A stretch of 64,000 nt of DNA from Lumnitzera littorea (taxonomy: Eukaryota; Streptophyta; Magnoliopsida; Myrtales; Combretaceae): contig JAMXBB010000002.1 in the NCBI GenBank assembly GCA_024138015.1, positions 8,054,301 to 8,118,300 on the forward strand, in the 5' to 3' direction. The position numbers and the translations under genes are program-made. Under the pieces are notes generated by a model. The model made no database searches. It was not told where the DNA came from and saw only the letters and a program-made list of their open reading frames with translations. Shown in pieces: positions 11,037-22,615 of this stretch (the stretch's first letter is position 1; the number at the start of each line of letters is the position of its first letter).

Positions 11037-11909
11037 ACTTAGATTTTTTTAAGGTGAAACGAATAAAGGATCAAAAACACTTTGATCAATGGTTACAACT
11101 TAACTAAAATTTCCCATTTCAAAGCTTAAACAAACAAATTCAGATCATTATTACCTAGTTAAGCTTTGACACCACATGAAGAACAAGGATCCGCAATGCT
11201 TAAACTCATTGTTGACTCGACAACTAAAAGAAATCAAGAAATTCAGTCAAAGGCTTTGTTGTTGAATGTAACATTGTTAAGGGAACTATATCAGAAGGAA
11301 TTTCCTAATTGTCTTGAAATAAGATGTTATATAACCATATATCTCTCACTACTCGACTAACTAACAAAATCTATTAGTAACTAACTAGCAGTATAATGAC
11401 ATGGACAAACTAAACCAATCAAATAATAACATATGTACAAAATGAATAACTAAGAAATATAAGTATCTTCACTATATTCAGTTGTATTATTAGAGATAAA
11501 TTGCATAATTCTTGGATTTCAAAATGATAATATTTTCAATTCCAAATGTTTCCATCACATGTGAAAATAAATATGATTTCTTCAAAACAAAATTTCTGAA
11601 ATACATAAATGGGTTTAAAGATTGAGCCATGAATAGAAAAGTGTTATTCAATTGAGTAATGTTTTTTTTCCCATGTCTTACTCTATGCTTTTGGATATAC
11701 ACAAGTTTTAGGTTTTATTGCATCAATAGATAAAGAAATGAATAGATAAAGAAATGAATAAAATGATGAAGCCAAATGCGAGATTGATATGGGTAATCAA
11801 CCCCCTCAAAGAGTGATCGGGTTTAAGGGAACCATTTAAACACCATCCTAGCTCCATACATAGTGGGATTGGCTAGTCAAGTGCTCACCTAAGCAATTGA
11901 TCAACAAGG
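11037..11909. other. Stretch without a recognised gene
   Basis: AT-rich sequence. The short open frames at 11166-11360 (+) and 11490-11702 (-) show no family resemblance and look like chance. A 15-base direct repeat 'atagataaagaaatga' occurs twice near 11726-11758. Confidence 0.5.
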
Positions 11910-12480
11910 CTAGGAAGTAGGGATGGGTATAGTGAGATTTGGTTTGATTTTCCTTTAAAACTAAACCAAATTTTAAAAAAAAAATGTATAAAGAAGATGC
12001 GATTTAGTTTAATTTACAAATTATACCATACTTTGTAATTTAGTAAAGTATATTTGTATAAGATGTAATCTTATATGAAAGTACTATATTCATTTAATAA
12101 TAAAACTTTTAATATAAAGTAAGAGGTTGATGGAGTAAATATTCATGCAACTATGGAATTTCAAATTTCCATTGATAGCTAATTTTATTCATGAAATCAT
12201 AATATAAATCTTGAGTCGATAAATATATAATTTATAACTTATGATAATAAAAGTTAGATACATATATATTTCAATTAATGTAAATTAAAAATCATTTTAC
12301 AACAAAAGAACCTTTTTTAAATAAAATATTACAATGCTTCTTTAAAATTGTTTAGTTTGGTTTATCCTTGTTTAGTTTGATTTGGAAATTTTCTAAACCA
12401 AATTGCAATAAAACACCGTATTTTTGTTTTGATTTGGTTCAATTTACATATTGGTTCATTTTGATTAATTTTTCTTCCAC
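11910..12480. repeat. Inverted-end repeat with 'ggtttgattt' phrases
   Basis: Phrases such as 'gatttggtttgattttcc' near the left edge and 'gattaatttttcttccacc' or 'tttggttcaatttac' at the right read partly as complements of each other. This resembles widespread plant non-autonomous elements rich in ggttcggtt/aaccgaacc. The interior is plain AT-rich sequence. No target duplication was identified. Confidence 0.35.
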
Positions 12481-12847
12481 CTTACTTGAGAGGTCGGTTA
12501 AGGCTTCTATTTAGACTTTTTATTTAGTATTTTCTTATATTGTTTAAGTAACTAAAGACGTTATATTATATTTGCTATTAGGTGTAGTAAGGAGAGTGTA
12601 AGAGAGAAAAAATCCCTATATACTAGTTCAAAAAATTAAGTGCTCTAAAATTATGAGACAAACATTTTAAATATCTTCCACAATTATGTGCTTTGTAGTC
12701 GATAATGTAAAATTAATATCATTGTTCCGATACATAAAAAGTTCCAATTCAATGACCTAATTATTTGATTCATACGATTCTTTCGCTCGTTCTCGAATGT
12801 GTAAGTTCATTCCTAGATTCAACAAAAATGTGCTTTTAGTTCTCCGA

Positions 12848-13575
12848 CTGGAGATTAAAAAAGAGGATATGGGATTTAAAATGAAATTCCAATGATTGAT
12901 ATTCTAGTTTTGTAAGTTGATATTATTAAAGTATGTGTAATAATGATAAGAAGTCAATAAAAATTTCCTAAATCATGCAGTTGATATCAATATTGTTATA
13001 TCTTGATTTATTCAATCGGTCCAATTTGGTCAACTTGATCCATCCATAAAATCATTTCTGAGTTTCCCTTGTCCCAAATTGACAACAAATTGGCAAAACG
13101 CAATTGATCGGGCGGGTCTAGGTCACGATTTCTATTTGTAGAAACTTTTGACATGTTTATCTATTATTCTTTCCTGCTTTGCCGGGTGAAGATGGTTTCT
13201 CTATGTAGAAATTTTTACTATTTTTAGCTGCTACTTTTCCTGTTAGGCAATTTCTAAATGTCTGTAAATTATATGTTTAGTGTTTTGTGTTAAAGGAGTT
13301 TGATTTCAGTATAAGCTTCCACCTTTTATTAGACAATTGATTTAATGTATTAAAATCATAATTAATTTAATAATCTAAATTTAAAGGATATTAAATTAAA
13401 AATAAAATGAAGAGTAAAATCGGTTTCATAAAAAACATAAATAAAATCATAGAAAAATCCATATCTTACTAAATTATGCTGTTTTAACATAGGGCAATTT
13501 GGATGTTTGATCAGGTTTGCAGCCGTCGTTAAGGAAAATGAATTAATGGTTTTCATGAAGATCCAAGCTATACAC
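12848..13575 (+). pseudogene. Decayed duplicate of the ubiquitin-eL40 promoter and intron 2
   Basis: Two blocks match the ubiquitin-eL40 locus in order and orientation. 12848-12980 matches 19024-19168 upstream of that gene, sharing 'ctggagattaaaa', 'tgatattcta' and 'tattattaaa'. 13193-13575 matches intron 2 at about 19998-20200, sharing 'ttctaaatgt', 'ttttgtgttaaagga', 'attatgctgtt' and 'gttaaggaaaa'. The ubiquitin exons expected between the blocks are absent, and about 150 bases of AT-rich sequence interrupt the intron block. It is a non-coding remnant of a partial locus duplication. Confidence 0.72.
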
Positions 13576-14052
13576 AAGCCATACATCAAACATTATTATT
13601 ATTATTATACGTACAATTTTGAGAAGAATCGAATATATTTTATTTTATTTTATTTTAAAAATTGATATATATGTCACTAAATTATAATAATATTAACACA
13701 CATGAAATATTACTTAGAAACATAAATTACAAACCCAAAAATCTATTTTTCCACCAGAAATTGCCGACTTGGCCTAAGGTTTAGGTTCCCACAAACTAAA
13801 AATTGGACGTTGTACAGCTATTAGGATTTTAACTTTACCTTCCAGTAGATCAAATCTATTTACTGCCCTAACTTTGAAAAGAAAAAAAAAAAAGAAAAAA
13901 GGCAAATACACCTAGACGACACCAAATATATCTTACTATTTTCACATGTTGCCTTAACTTAAGATTTGTCATGGCCTTTAAGTGCATCCATACCCCTACT
14001 ATCTTTCCTCTTCCTCCATAGCTCTATTCTATCAAACCTCCGCACACCAACA

Positions 14053-14799
14053 ATGTCGTCCTCTTCTTCTTCTTTCTTCGTCCTTTCTATCCTCTCCTTG
14101 TTCTTTGCTCTCCTCACAACCCCATCTCACTCTCTCACTTGCACAGCCCAATCTTCAACCCTCAAGAGGCCTTACACAAACTGTACCGATCTCTCCGCAC
14201 TCCATGCCACTCTCCACTATATCTACAACTCAACCAACTCTTCTCTCTCCATCGCCTACATCGCGAGACCAGCCAACTCCGGCGCCTGGATCGCATGGGC
14301 CATTAACCCTACCGCCACCTGCATGGTAGGTGCCCAAGCCTTAATGGCCATAAAAACCTCCTCTGGCTCCATTGTAGGAAAAACCTATGATATCTCTAGC
14401 TACGGCTCCATCGTCGAATCAAAGCTATCATTTGATGTTTGGGACTTTACGGTTGATGAAGTAAACGGTATGATGAGGATATTTGCTTCCATGAAGGTGC
14501 CGAAAAATTCACGCAGTGTGAACCAGGTTTGGCAGATAGGGGGAGCCGTAGATGGGAGTGAGCCAAGAGTTCATCCATTTAGTCCAGAAAATATGAAATC
14601 GACAGGCGTTCTGCGGTTGATGTCGTCTGCTTCTTCTTCTTCTTCCTCCCCAACACTAGCGCCTGGAATGAATAACGGGATTGCAACGACTCCTACGTCG
14701 TCTAAAAATGATGTTTCCGGTGTTAGGGTATCCAGAAATGGTAGGATGGGGTTCGTTTTAAGCTTTTTGGTGGTGGTGGTTGTTATCAGTGTGTTCTAA
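14053..14799 (+). CDS. AIR12-like GPI-anchored DOMON cytochrome b
   Basis: This encodes 248 residues. The start at 14053 has a good plant context (aacaATGtc) and is followed by a signal peptide (residues 1-27). The frame is open further upstream but has no earlier ATG. Residues about 50-165 form a DOMON domain. Met91 (after TATC) and His174 (in PRVHP) sit where AIR12 proteins ligate a single b-type heme. A Ser-rich linker (191-199) precedes a hydrophobic tail (232-248) typical of a GPI-anchor signal. Known AIR12 proteins are auxin-induced, ascorbate-reducible cytochromes on the outer plasma membrane, linked to apoplastic redox. Length and single-exon layout fit the family. No clear promoter motif is visible. 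Heme binding and anchoring are inferred from family knowledge. Confidence 0.9.
   Translation: MSSSSSSFFVLSILSLFFALLTTPSHSLTCTAQSSTLKRPYTNCTDLSALHATLHYIYNSTNSSLSIAYIARPANSGAWIAWAINPTATCMVGAQALMAIKTSSGSIVGKTYDISSYGSIVESKLSFDVWDFTVDEVNGMMRIFASMKVPKNSRSVNQVWQIGGAVDGSEPRVHPFSPENMKSTGVLRLMSSASSSSSSPTLAPGMNNGIATTPTSSKNDVSGVRVSRNGRMGFVLSFLVVVVVISVF
14625..14648 (+). repeat. In-frame TCT (Ser) trinucleotide run
   Basis: A TCT/TCC run encodes the Ser tract (residues 191-199) between the DOMON domain and the C-terminal tail of the AIR12-like protein. Such runs often vary in length between alleles. Confidence 0.8.
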
Positions 14800-16632
14800 A
14801 TTGTGTTTTTCATCGATTTCTTTCTTTCTTTTTTTTTAGGTTGTTTTTGTACTTTCTTCTTGATTTGTGATTTTGAGCGATACGAGACATTTTCAGTGAA
14901 TGAAAATCAAAACTCGTAAATGGATCCTAAAGTTATATTACTCAATAGTTAAAATTATTTATATTTTTAAAATTTTTTATATTATCATCACAATAATTTC
15001 ATTTTTTTTTTTTTATGTAGCTTTAACCATATATTATTCGTAAAATTGTGAACACATCTTTAAGGACAAAACATTAAGAAACCTTTAGAAGAACAATTTC
15101 ATAGGATTTAAATAATAATTGATTTAGATTTTATTTTTTTTTCCCCTCTTTCCCTTTCACTATTGGTGAAATATAAAAGTCTATAGTAAGAAACTAAGAA
15201 TTGGACGATGGTATATTCATTGAACTCTCTTTGTTGTTACACGAGAAAAAAATAAAAATAAAAATAAAAAAACCTCTTTGCGGAAAAAGATATGCTTGGA
15301 ATAAGCTTTAGCAATGGACATTTCTTCCAGAGTTCCATGATTCAAAACCAGCATTACCTGAACAATCACACAAGCGTCATAAGTTATACGAAATGATTCA
15401 TCATGCTTCGTTCATCTAAGTGTTTTTATACGAATTAGATAAGAGCCCGCGTAATGGGCGGAATGGGATTTCGTGTAAATTTTTTTATTAGAAAGCAATA
15501 TAAATAAGATTTAATATCTATCATAGTTTAGCATCTTTAAATAATAAATCTGTGCAAAGATCAATTTTAAATTGTGAATCAACTCGACTTAGGGGTAAAA
15601 GAGTTTGAACCGACTTAAAAACTGCTAAACCTTAAAGGTTTAAGCGATTCAACCAATTAAACCCATCAAACTGACAAGTCAATAAATCGACTGAACCGAC
15701 TTACCAGTTCCACCCCTCCAAAATTAAAAAAAGGAAAGAGAAAAATGTTACATGTCTTCTACTACTATTACTACTTTTTTCTTTTCCAACTCACATAAAA
15801 TACCATTACAAATTACAGTTAATAGTTACGTTATAATTTTATCATTCTTATATAGATAATTTATTTCAAAATTTGAATAAAATATTGGCATCCTTTATAA
15901 ATTGCAACTTCTCTCATTTTACTTAAACTTACTTAATATTTTCATATTAAAGTAACATTACACTCATACTATGTAAATTAATTATTTCGAAATGGAATAA
16001 AATTTGTAACTTCTCTCGTTAACACTTTATATGATATAACTTGTAACAATTATTTCGAGAAAAAAAAATAGAAAATGAGATTAAGTGAAAAATTATTTAC
16101 AATAATTCATGGAATTGTATAAATAAAATTAAAGAAAATTTATAAGAAAATAATAATAATAAATAAATAATAGAAATTAGTTCAAAGTTCAAAGTCCAAA
16201 GAATCGACCCAAGCACATACTCTCAAGGGTAGAGTCCAGTTCAACCTTATACTAGCCTGTGAATCGATGGTTTTGGGTTGATTCAGCCCGACAATTAGGT
16301 TTATGTGCTGCTACATATTATTGTGTGATATCTTGGTCACTTATGCTATCTATTTTCTTTGTTTTGTCAAAGTTGTTATACTAAATATATTGTCATGACA
16401 ATAAATATATTGCTTGTGCTACACCAATCATGCAAATATTGAGAAAACTCTAGTAAATGCAAGGCTACTCACTTGCCTTCGAAATGTAATATTACAAGGA
16501 CCATAGTACTCTTTGTTAAAGACTCTGCAATGCTACGCTCGGGGATGGGTCCATGGGGGGCTGAAGGGGCCGGGGCCTCGCAAGCCCAATAAAAAATTAG
16601 TTGTAGATAGTTTAATTCTGTAAAATGTTTCA
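14800..16632. other. Downstream flank of the AIR12-like gene, no gene seen
   Basis: AT-rich sequence. The first ~150 bases are probably 3' UTR. At 15560-15720 there is a patch of 'aaccgactta' and 'gaaccgactt' phrases resembling common plant dispersed repeats. At 15447-15461 a short GCCCGCGTAATGGGC palindrome stands out in the AT-rich surroundings. Nothing else is recognised. Confidence 0.5.
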
Positions 16633-16700
16633 TATGGCTTAGTGGAAAGGTAAGTACTCTCGTAAACAAGAGGTTATGAGTTAAATTTTCATTATAGTCC
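16633..16700 (+). repeat. tRNA-like / SINE-like fragment
   Basis: TGGCTTAGTGG at about 16636 matches a tRNA box A, and 'ggttatgagttaaatttt' about 40 bases later resembles a degenerate box B. It does not fold into a proper tRNA, so a tRNA-derived SINE fragment or another repeat containing such a piece is more likely. Confidence 0.3.
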
Positions 16701-19023
16701 TTGAATCTTTTTCAAGATGCATTTATAATACTGTTTGAATAACATTTTCTTTCATTTTTTCTTTTTCTTTTCACAATAACAAATGCTGTAAATTTCCATT
16801 CATTTCAAGAGCAATTAAATCGAGTTACTATTTATTTAACAGTTTTACACTATAATTAATAATTGCATTGTTAATTTCATAAATTTTTTTTTATCTTATT
16901 GCATAAAGTATCAGTAAATAATAACAATACATTACTTAATGAAATTGTCTTACAATTATTATTATGAAAATGAATATAGATTATTGAATGACTAATTACC
17001 TATCACATACACTAAAACTAATAATTTTTGTTAGCGTTACTAATGATAAAATCTTGTGGAGTCTATATTTATATTTATATAACGTTTCACTTTTTGCTCT
17101 ATTTATAATATAATATTTAAATATTTTTTGTGTTAAATTTTATTTGATAACAAAATTTACACAGAGATAGATGTAGAACCATGTCATTGAAGGGGTCGGT
17201 TCTATCATATTTCAAAAAATATTAGAATTATTCTTACAAAAGCTTCTACTTATTATTATAATAATAACAGTCTTACAAAGAAGTGCACCAAGCAACATTT
17301 TCTAACAAGTCAATAGAAGGGAACTTTAAACTTTGCTATAAAATAATTATGGATTCTCAATGCAATGCACTTTAAAAAATATCATAGAAATAAATTCTTT
17401 AACCTTTTCATGAGTTATATATATATTGATTAAAGTTTAACTATTAATCATTTGAAAAACGTAAATAATATATAAAATTGGATCATTTTTATTATTTTTA
17501 AAAATAAATAACAAAAGATATATTTAAAAAACTTACAAATGGTTGAAAGAGCAGTATCATAATAACATAACGATTAGTTCATGGTATACCTTTTCCTTCT
17601 TTTCATTATTACTTTATTCAAATTAAATAAGAAGTTTGCAGACAACTATAAGATGTACACAAGGAGTCGGCCCAAATTGAATCCATTTCAATTGAAGTCC
17701 TTGATTATATAATTTTTCAAATGATTACCTTACAATATTATTTAATTATTAATTTTATGGAAAAAATTCCATCTTAATGCAAATAATTGAGCAACCAATT
17801 GTTAATTATATCTACTAACTCTCATATTATTATTTGTGATAAGAAATTAATAGTACATCAAATAATATGACCATTATTGTTTACTAATATTTCATACAAT
17901 AAAACTGAATCACTTATTGCATTGACTATATAACTATTATTATGGCATAATTATAAAACATAAATAGCATCTAATGAGGATTTGTTTAATTAACAATTCT
18001 TTTTAGATAAAAAAAAAACTTAATTTTATTAATTATTATGGGAAAAAATTAAAAAGGAGAGTGATATGCATCTATTGGGAGACATATAGTAAATACAATA
18101 AAAAAAGTAAAACTACTCCAATGAAAATTCAATCAATAACCTCATGTTTGCAAAAATAAATACTTGACTATTTATCATATCCACTGTTATGATGATTCTT
18201 GCTCTTTAAAATATAAATACAACACTATTTTTTCTTCTTTTTATAATAAATTCTAATAATTAGGTAGCTTGATAATGGCCAAATATGTTAGTGGACCTGC
18301 AACTTACTTGCTGTTATGAATTGCTGTCACTACTCTGGGGAGTCGCATGGCGAAAGGACTTTCAACCCATTGGCTATTTTATGGTTTTACTTCATCTACA
18401 ATTTTTTTTCTTATAATATTTTCAAAGTTGCAGTAGCCCATTATCATAAATAAGTTATATGACTCATCTATAATGAGAGATCGTGATCCACTAACATATA
18501 TGTAAATTTTTTTGGTAAAAAATTGCATTGTTTGCTTACTATTTTTATTATATTTTCTAATCAACAAAATTTAGTAATATAAATATATATAATCAATTGT
18601 CATCTTAACCGCCTCGTCGGTGCCACAATAGTTGTAATGTCCACTTACGCTATCAGATCAGTCTATAAAAGGGCAAAAGCCAATTTATGAAAAAGATAGG
18701 AGTTCATCAACTTTTAAAATTTTTTAAAATGATTCGTATAATTTACCTAATTATAAATATAAAAAAAATCTAATTAAATGTTTTTACATAAGATGAAATT
18801 TAGAATAGTTACTTACAATGGAGCCGAACTTAAACGAGATGGATACATCTTAATTCATTCGATATAATTATACTTCAAATCTTTTCTAAGTATATTAATA
18901 CTTAATATAAAATGAAAACAAAATAATTTGAGAAAGAAAGAGTCCAAACAAATAACTATAAATAGTTAGATAATCTGTGATTCTAACTTTTTATTTTGAG
19001 ATGGGCTGCTATGAGTTTTTGGA
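16701..19023. other. AT-rich stretch without a recognised gene
   Basis: Over two kilobases are dominated by A/T runs. Two short patches of higher GC (around 18300-18370 and 18605-18680) have no open frame or motif I can name. Confidence 0.5.
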
Positions 19024-19553
19024 TTGGAGATTAAAAGAAGAGGGTTAGCATTCTAAATGAAATCCAAAATTTAATCTCATTGATATTCTATTATTTAAGT
19101 TAATATTATTAAAATATGGTTAATAGTGACAATAAATTGATAAAAAATTTCTAAATTGTGGAGGACAGTAGATAGGGTATGGATTAAAAAGGCTGCTGAG
19201 GTAGGTTGGATTAGAGAACAAAAATCATTTTTTTTTTTTAATTCTTTATGAATGGGGAGAAGTTCCTAGCAAAGAACTTCCTTCTAAGACCCCCAAACGT
19301 AATCTTTTATTTATATATTTATTTTTAATTTAAATTTATGTAATGTAGGTCTCATATTTATATATATAATATAAATATAAATGTTAAGAATTTTAATGAA
19401 GAGAATTAGAATAAAGCAGAGAGGCTTTTAGGGAAAAAAAAAAAACTTTTTAAGTTTTTGATATGATTTGATATTTAGGGACTGGAGCTATGTTCGTACT
19501 ATTCGGAATAAGTTTAGGCTCGGGTTTAGCCCACCCCTAACTCTGCTGGATAT

Positions 19554-19560
19554 TATAAAA
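19554..19560 (+). promoter_or_regulatory. TATA box of the ubiquitin-eL40 gene
   Basis: TATAAAA lies 114 bases before the start codon. An agaaccctaa motif at 19601-19610 is one mismatch from the telo-box (AAACCCTAA) common in plant ribosomal protein promoters, and it lies in the probable leader. An intact core promoter argues against an old, silent pseudogene. Confidence 0.6.
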
Positions 19561-19667
19561 CAAGATCCAAACGGACCCTTAACCGTGAACGGCCGAAAGT
19601 AGAACCCTAAGTTAGAACTCGACTCAACGAGTGAGAACGCTAGTAACGCCACCGTAACTCGGAGAAG

Positions 19668-21383
19668 ATGCAGATCTTCGTGAAAAGCCTAACTGGCAAG
19701 ACCACAACCCTAGAAGTCGAGTCCAGTGACACCATCGACAATGTTAAGACCAAGATTCAGGACAAGGAAGGTTCGATTGTAAATTGCTCTCTCTCTCTCT
19801 CTCTCTTTTATTTAATTTCGTGGTCTGTATTCCGAAGATTGTGAATTTTTACCATATTTTTACCAGCAGAGACTGATCTTCGCCAGGAAGCAGCTCGAGG
19901 ATGGCCGTACTTTGGCTGATTGCAATATTCAGAAAGGTCAATTTCGTAGTATAGCTAATTTTCTTTGAGAAAAGGCTACTTTTTGGCTTCAAGATCGTTT
20001 CTATATGTAGAAAATCATGATAATTTTACCCGTTATTTTGTCCTGTCAGGTACTTTCTAAATGTTTGTAGAATATGTTTACTATTTTGTGTTAAAGGATA
20101 CTCTGAGCTTTCTTATGTCTTTCTGGATTATGCTGTTATATGTAGTTCGGTGTGAATGTTTGTTCGGTTTGGCCAGTGTTAAGGAAAACGAAGTAATCGT
20201 TACTGATAATCCTGTTGCATATTCCCAGTTACATACCATCTCTGGCATTACATAACCATCATAAATGGAAGTTTGTGAATGGTAAAGACGTTGGATAGGA
20301 ATAGCGAATCTGGACAAGGAAACTTTGTCCTTGGTCCAATTAAATGTTTGATGCCCAATGAGAAATGGTAACCAATTTAATGGTATGTGCATATATTGGC
20401 TAGTTAAAACCAATGGCAATTGCATTACAAGTTGCTGCTTAGAATGTGTTTATGTCACCTAAACAACTTCTGGTTTAGATGAAGATGTATAATTATTGGA
20501 AAAATTATACTAGGATATGTGTTTAAGCAATAAAAATTATACTAGAATATGCCCACATGATGCCTTTAAACAACGGATATTTTAATGAACTAGTGCATGA
20601 TTTTTCAAAACAAACTGAAAAATACAGAACCTAAGGTGAGAAGGATGTTGAGATGCAGGTATAAGATTCAATGCTGATGGTCGAAGAATACGGTACTAGC
20701 TCTCTCTGGTGGTCTAGATGATTGATGCTGATGTCTGGGATGAGTTTGTATGATAATGGTACGAATTGGTGGTATCCAATATGGTGGAAAGCATAGCATA
20801 GGACTTTCTGATGTAGCCTTTTTTTCCATGGAATGTGTAATTCTAGTTGCTTGGCTTTAGTACACAGATATTAAGTTGAGAGCTTTCCCACAGTGGTCAT
20901 AACTTAGGGTATGGTAGAATCCACAAATTGTTAAGTTTTGATTGTTTCCTAAGCAACAGTTGATGAACCTTTGCAGAATCGACATTGTATTTGGTTCTGA
21001 GGCTTCATGGTGGCATCATTGAGCCTTCCTTGATGGCATTGGCCAGGAAATATAACCAAGACAAGATGATCTGTCGCAAGTAAGCATACACAGACAGCGT
21101 CATTTACTCTGTAAATGCTAATAATATGCTCTGCATTGGTAGGCTGAGGTGCTGTGTGCTGAATGTATTAATGCAGATGCTATGCGTGTTTGCACCCACA
21201 TGCTGTTAACTGCAGGAAGAAGAAGTGCGGACACAGCAACCAGGTACTTGCTGTGCTGTTAATTGCTTTTGGTGACTCCTACTTGCTTTATGTGATCATT
21301 CAGCACTCAGCTTTTTAGAAACCAACACATATTTTCCTTGAATTGTTCAATTGCAGTTGAGGCCAAAGAAGAAGATTAAGTAG
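19668..21383 (+). CDS. Ubiquitin-ribosomal protein eL40 fusion, diverged copy
   Basis: Five exons: 19668-19778, 19867-19936, 20977-21079, 21177-21243 and 21357-21383. All four introns are GT-AG and the joined frame is open for 125 codons. Exons 1-3 encode ubiquitin and exons 3-5 eL40, a 60S subunit protein released by deubiquitinases after the Gly-Gly. Ordinary plant copies are 128 residues. Here the loop IPPDQ is replaced by SI (three residues shorter). Other changes in standard ubiquitin numbering are T7S, I13T, A28T, G47R, Y59C, H68Y and R74H. Lys48, Lys63, Ile44 and the Gly-Gly remain. In eL40 two Arg are changed (to Cys and His), but the four zinc-binding Cys are kept. Promoter and splicing look intact, so this may be an expressed variant or a young decaying duplicate. 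The exon 1 donor is inferred from frame. Confidence 0.85.
19785..19807 (+). repeat. (CT)n microsatellite in intron 1
   Basis: A run of CT dinucleotides starts a few bases after the inferred exon 1 donor of the ubiquitin-eL40 gene. It is close enough that slippage could have contributed to remodelling of the exon 1 end. Confidence 0.85.
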
Positions 21384-22615
21384 ATTACTGACTCCAAACG
21401 ATTGATGCCCCATCAGTTCTGTTCCTCGTATTTCCTTCGGTATAACAGCATTAAATACAATAGTTTTGTTCACTTTTGCTTCATGACCGACTTGGTTTTG
21501 TTCCAAGGCTTCATAGTATGAGATTTATCCTTTATTTGTTCTCTCTTTGAATATAAATTTTTCTGTCGGGTTTTATTTCTATTTGCGGAATGACCCGCAC
21601 CAGCAGATTAGAGAATCAATCACTGGGCATCTAAAAACCCGGATTCTATGTAGGGAAAAATGAGGCAAGTGCACCTCGTTTAACGTGGAGAAATAGATTA
21701 TCGATATGACATCGGTACTTCTTATGTTGGGCTTGGATATCTGATTTGATATGGCAGAGATGTAATGTATAGATGCCCCGGAAGAGAGGAGGGTGGGGGA
21801 ACCTACTAGGGCTTGCGCCATTCACATAGACATGGCGCCTTGGACAGATCCAGCCATGCTTATCAATCAACGTGCTATTGAGGATGGCAACTAGGTTCTT
21901 TTTTAACACACTGTCCGGAGTACAATTTGATCAACCTGCGAATCCGTACGCAGCACCATTCAGTCATAAATTGGTGGGTTTGTGTCAACATAAATTAGCA
22001 CAAGTAATAATCGAGTCAAATCTAAACATGAAATGTTTATATTTGTATTTGGATTCTACGTCTATTTATTTAACAAGTAGGTAACCGAACCGTATTCAAC
22101 ATCAAAGAACAGCATTGTTCGCAGGGGCATGGTCCAGTCCTGGCTTGTAACTTAGCACCAAACCGCTATGCAGGCTTTGGAAATGAATCAGACCAGTTCG
22201 GGGGTTCAGGACTTGGAGCCGCCAGGTCCAATGCGGATCGCTGAGAAAATAATTTAAGAAAAAATAATAAAAAAAAAAAAAGAAAAGAAAAGCTAAAGGG
22301 CAAGTTGCATTTGCGATTGACATGGCATAGTGACGGTCCAAAACGATGAGTGCTCCCAAATGAAAAATGAGGAAGTGGAGCATCTCTTTACTTCAGTCCT
22401 CAGTATGGTTTGCAGTCTTGTAAATTTTAAATTTGGATGTTGCTTGACATTTCTCAAGGGGTTAGCATAAATAGCACATCATCTGTTATAATTCTTGCAT
22501 TGATGGATAAACACGTTTTACATTTTCTTATTTGTTTCCGTTCCTAATTAATAAATAGGTTTTATATATGAGATAAGGTTTTATACCCCATTAATTTATA
22601 TCAAAAAAATTACCA
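21384..22615. other. 3' flank of the ubiquitin gene and unclassified sequence
   Basis: The first ~200 bases are probably 3' UTR. From 21640 to 22400 the GC content is higher, with phrases like 'cgggggttcaggactt' and 'gccgccaggtccaatg' that look repeat-derived. Several short open frames on both strands overlap here, but none resembles a protein family. Confidence 0.4.

Noticed and set aside
13966..14052. Possible longer AIR12-like protein beginning at 13966
   Set aside because: The codon at 13966 is TTG, not ATG. The first in-frame ATG is at 14053, and a signal peptide follows it directly.
13982..14329. 115-codon second-frame ORF inside the AIR12-like gene
   Set aside because: It overlaps the supported frame, is Pro/Ser/Leu-rich with no family pattern, and is typical of an out-of-frame shadow.
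16636..16700. tRNA gene
   Set aside because: Box A is good, but box B is degenerate and the acceptor and anticodon stems do not form, so only a tRNA-like or SINE fragment is listed.
20061..20425. Overlapping frames on both strands in intron 2 of the ubiquitin-eL40 gene
   Set aside because: They lie wholly inside an intron, begin near non-conserved starts and show no motif. The duplicated copy at 13.2-13.6 kb does not preserve either frame.
22102..22383. 93-codon minus-strand frame with a Phe run
   Set aside because: The Phe run comes from a poly-A tract, and no domain is seen.
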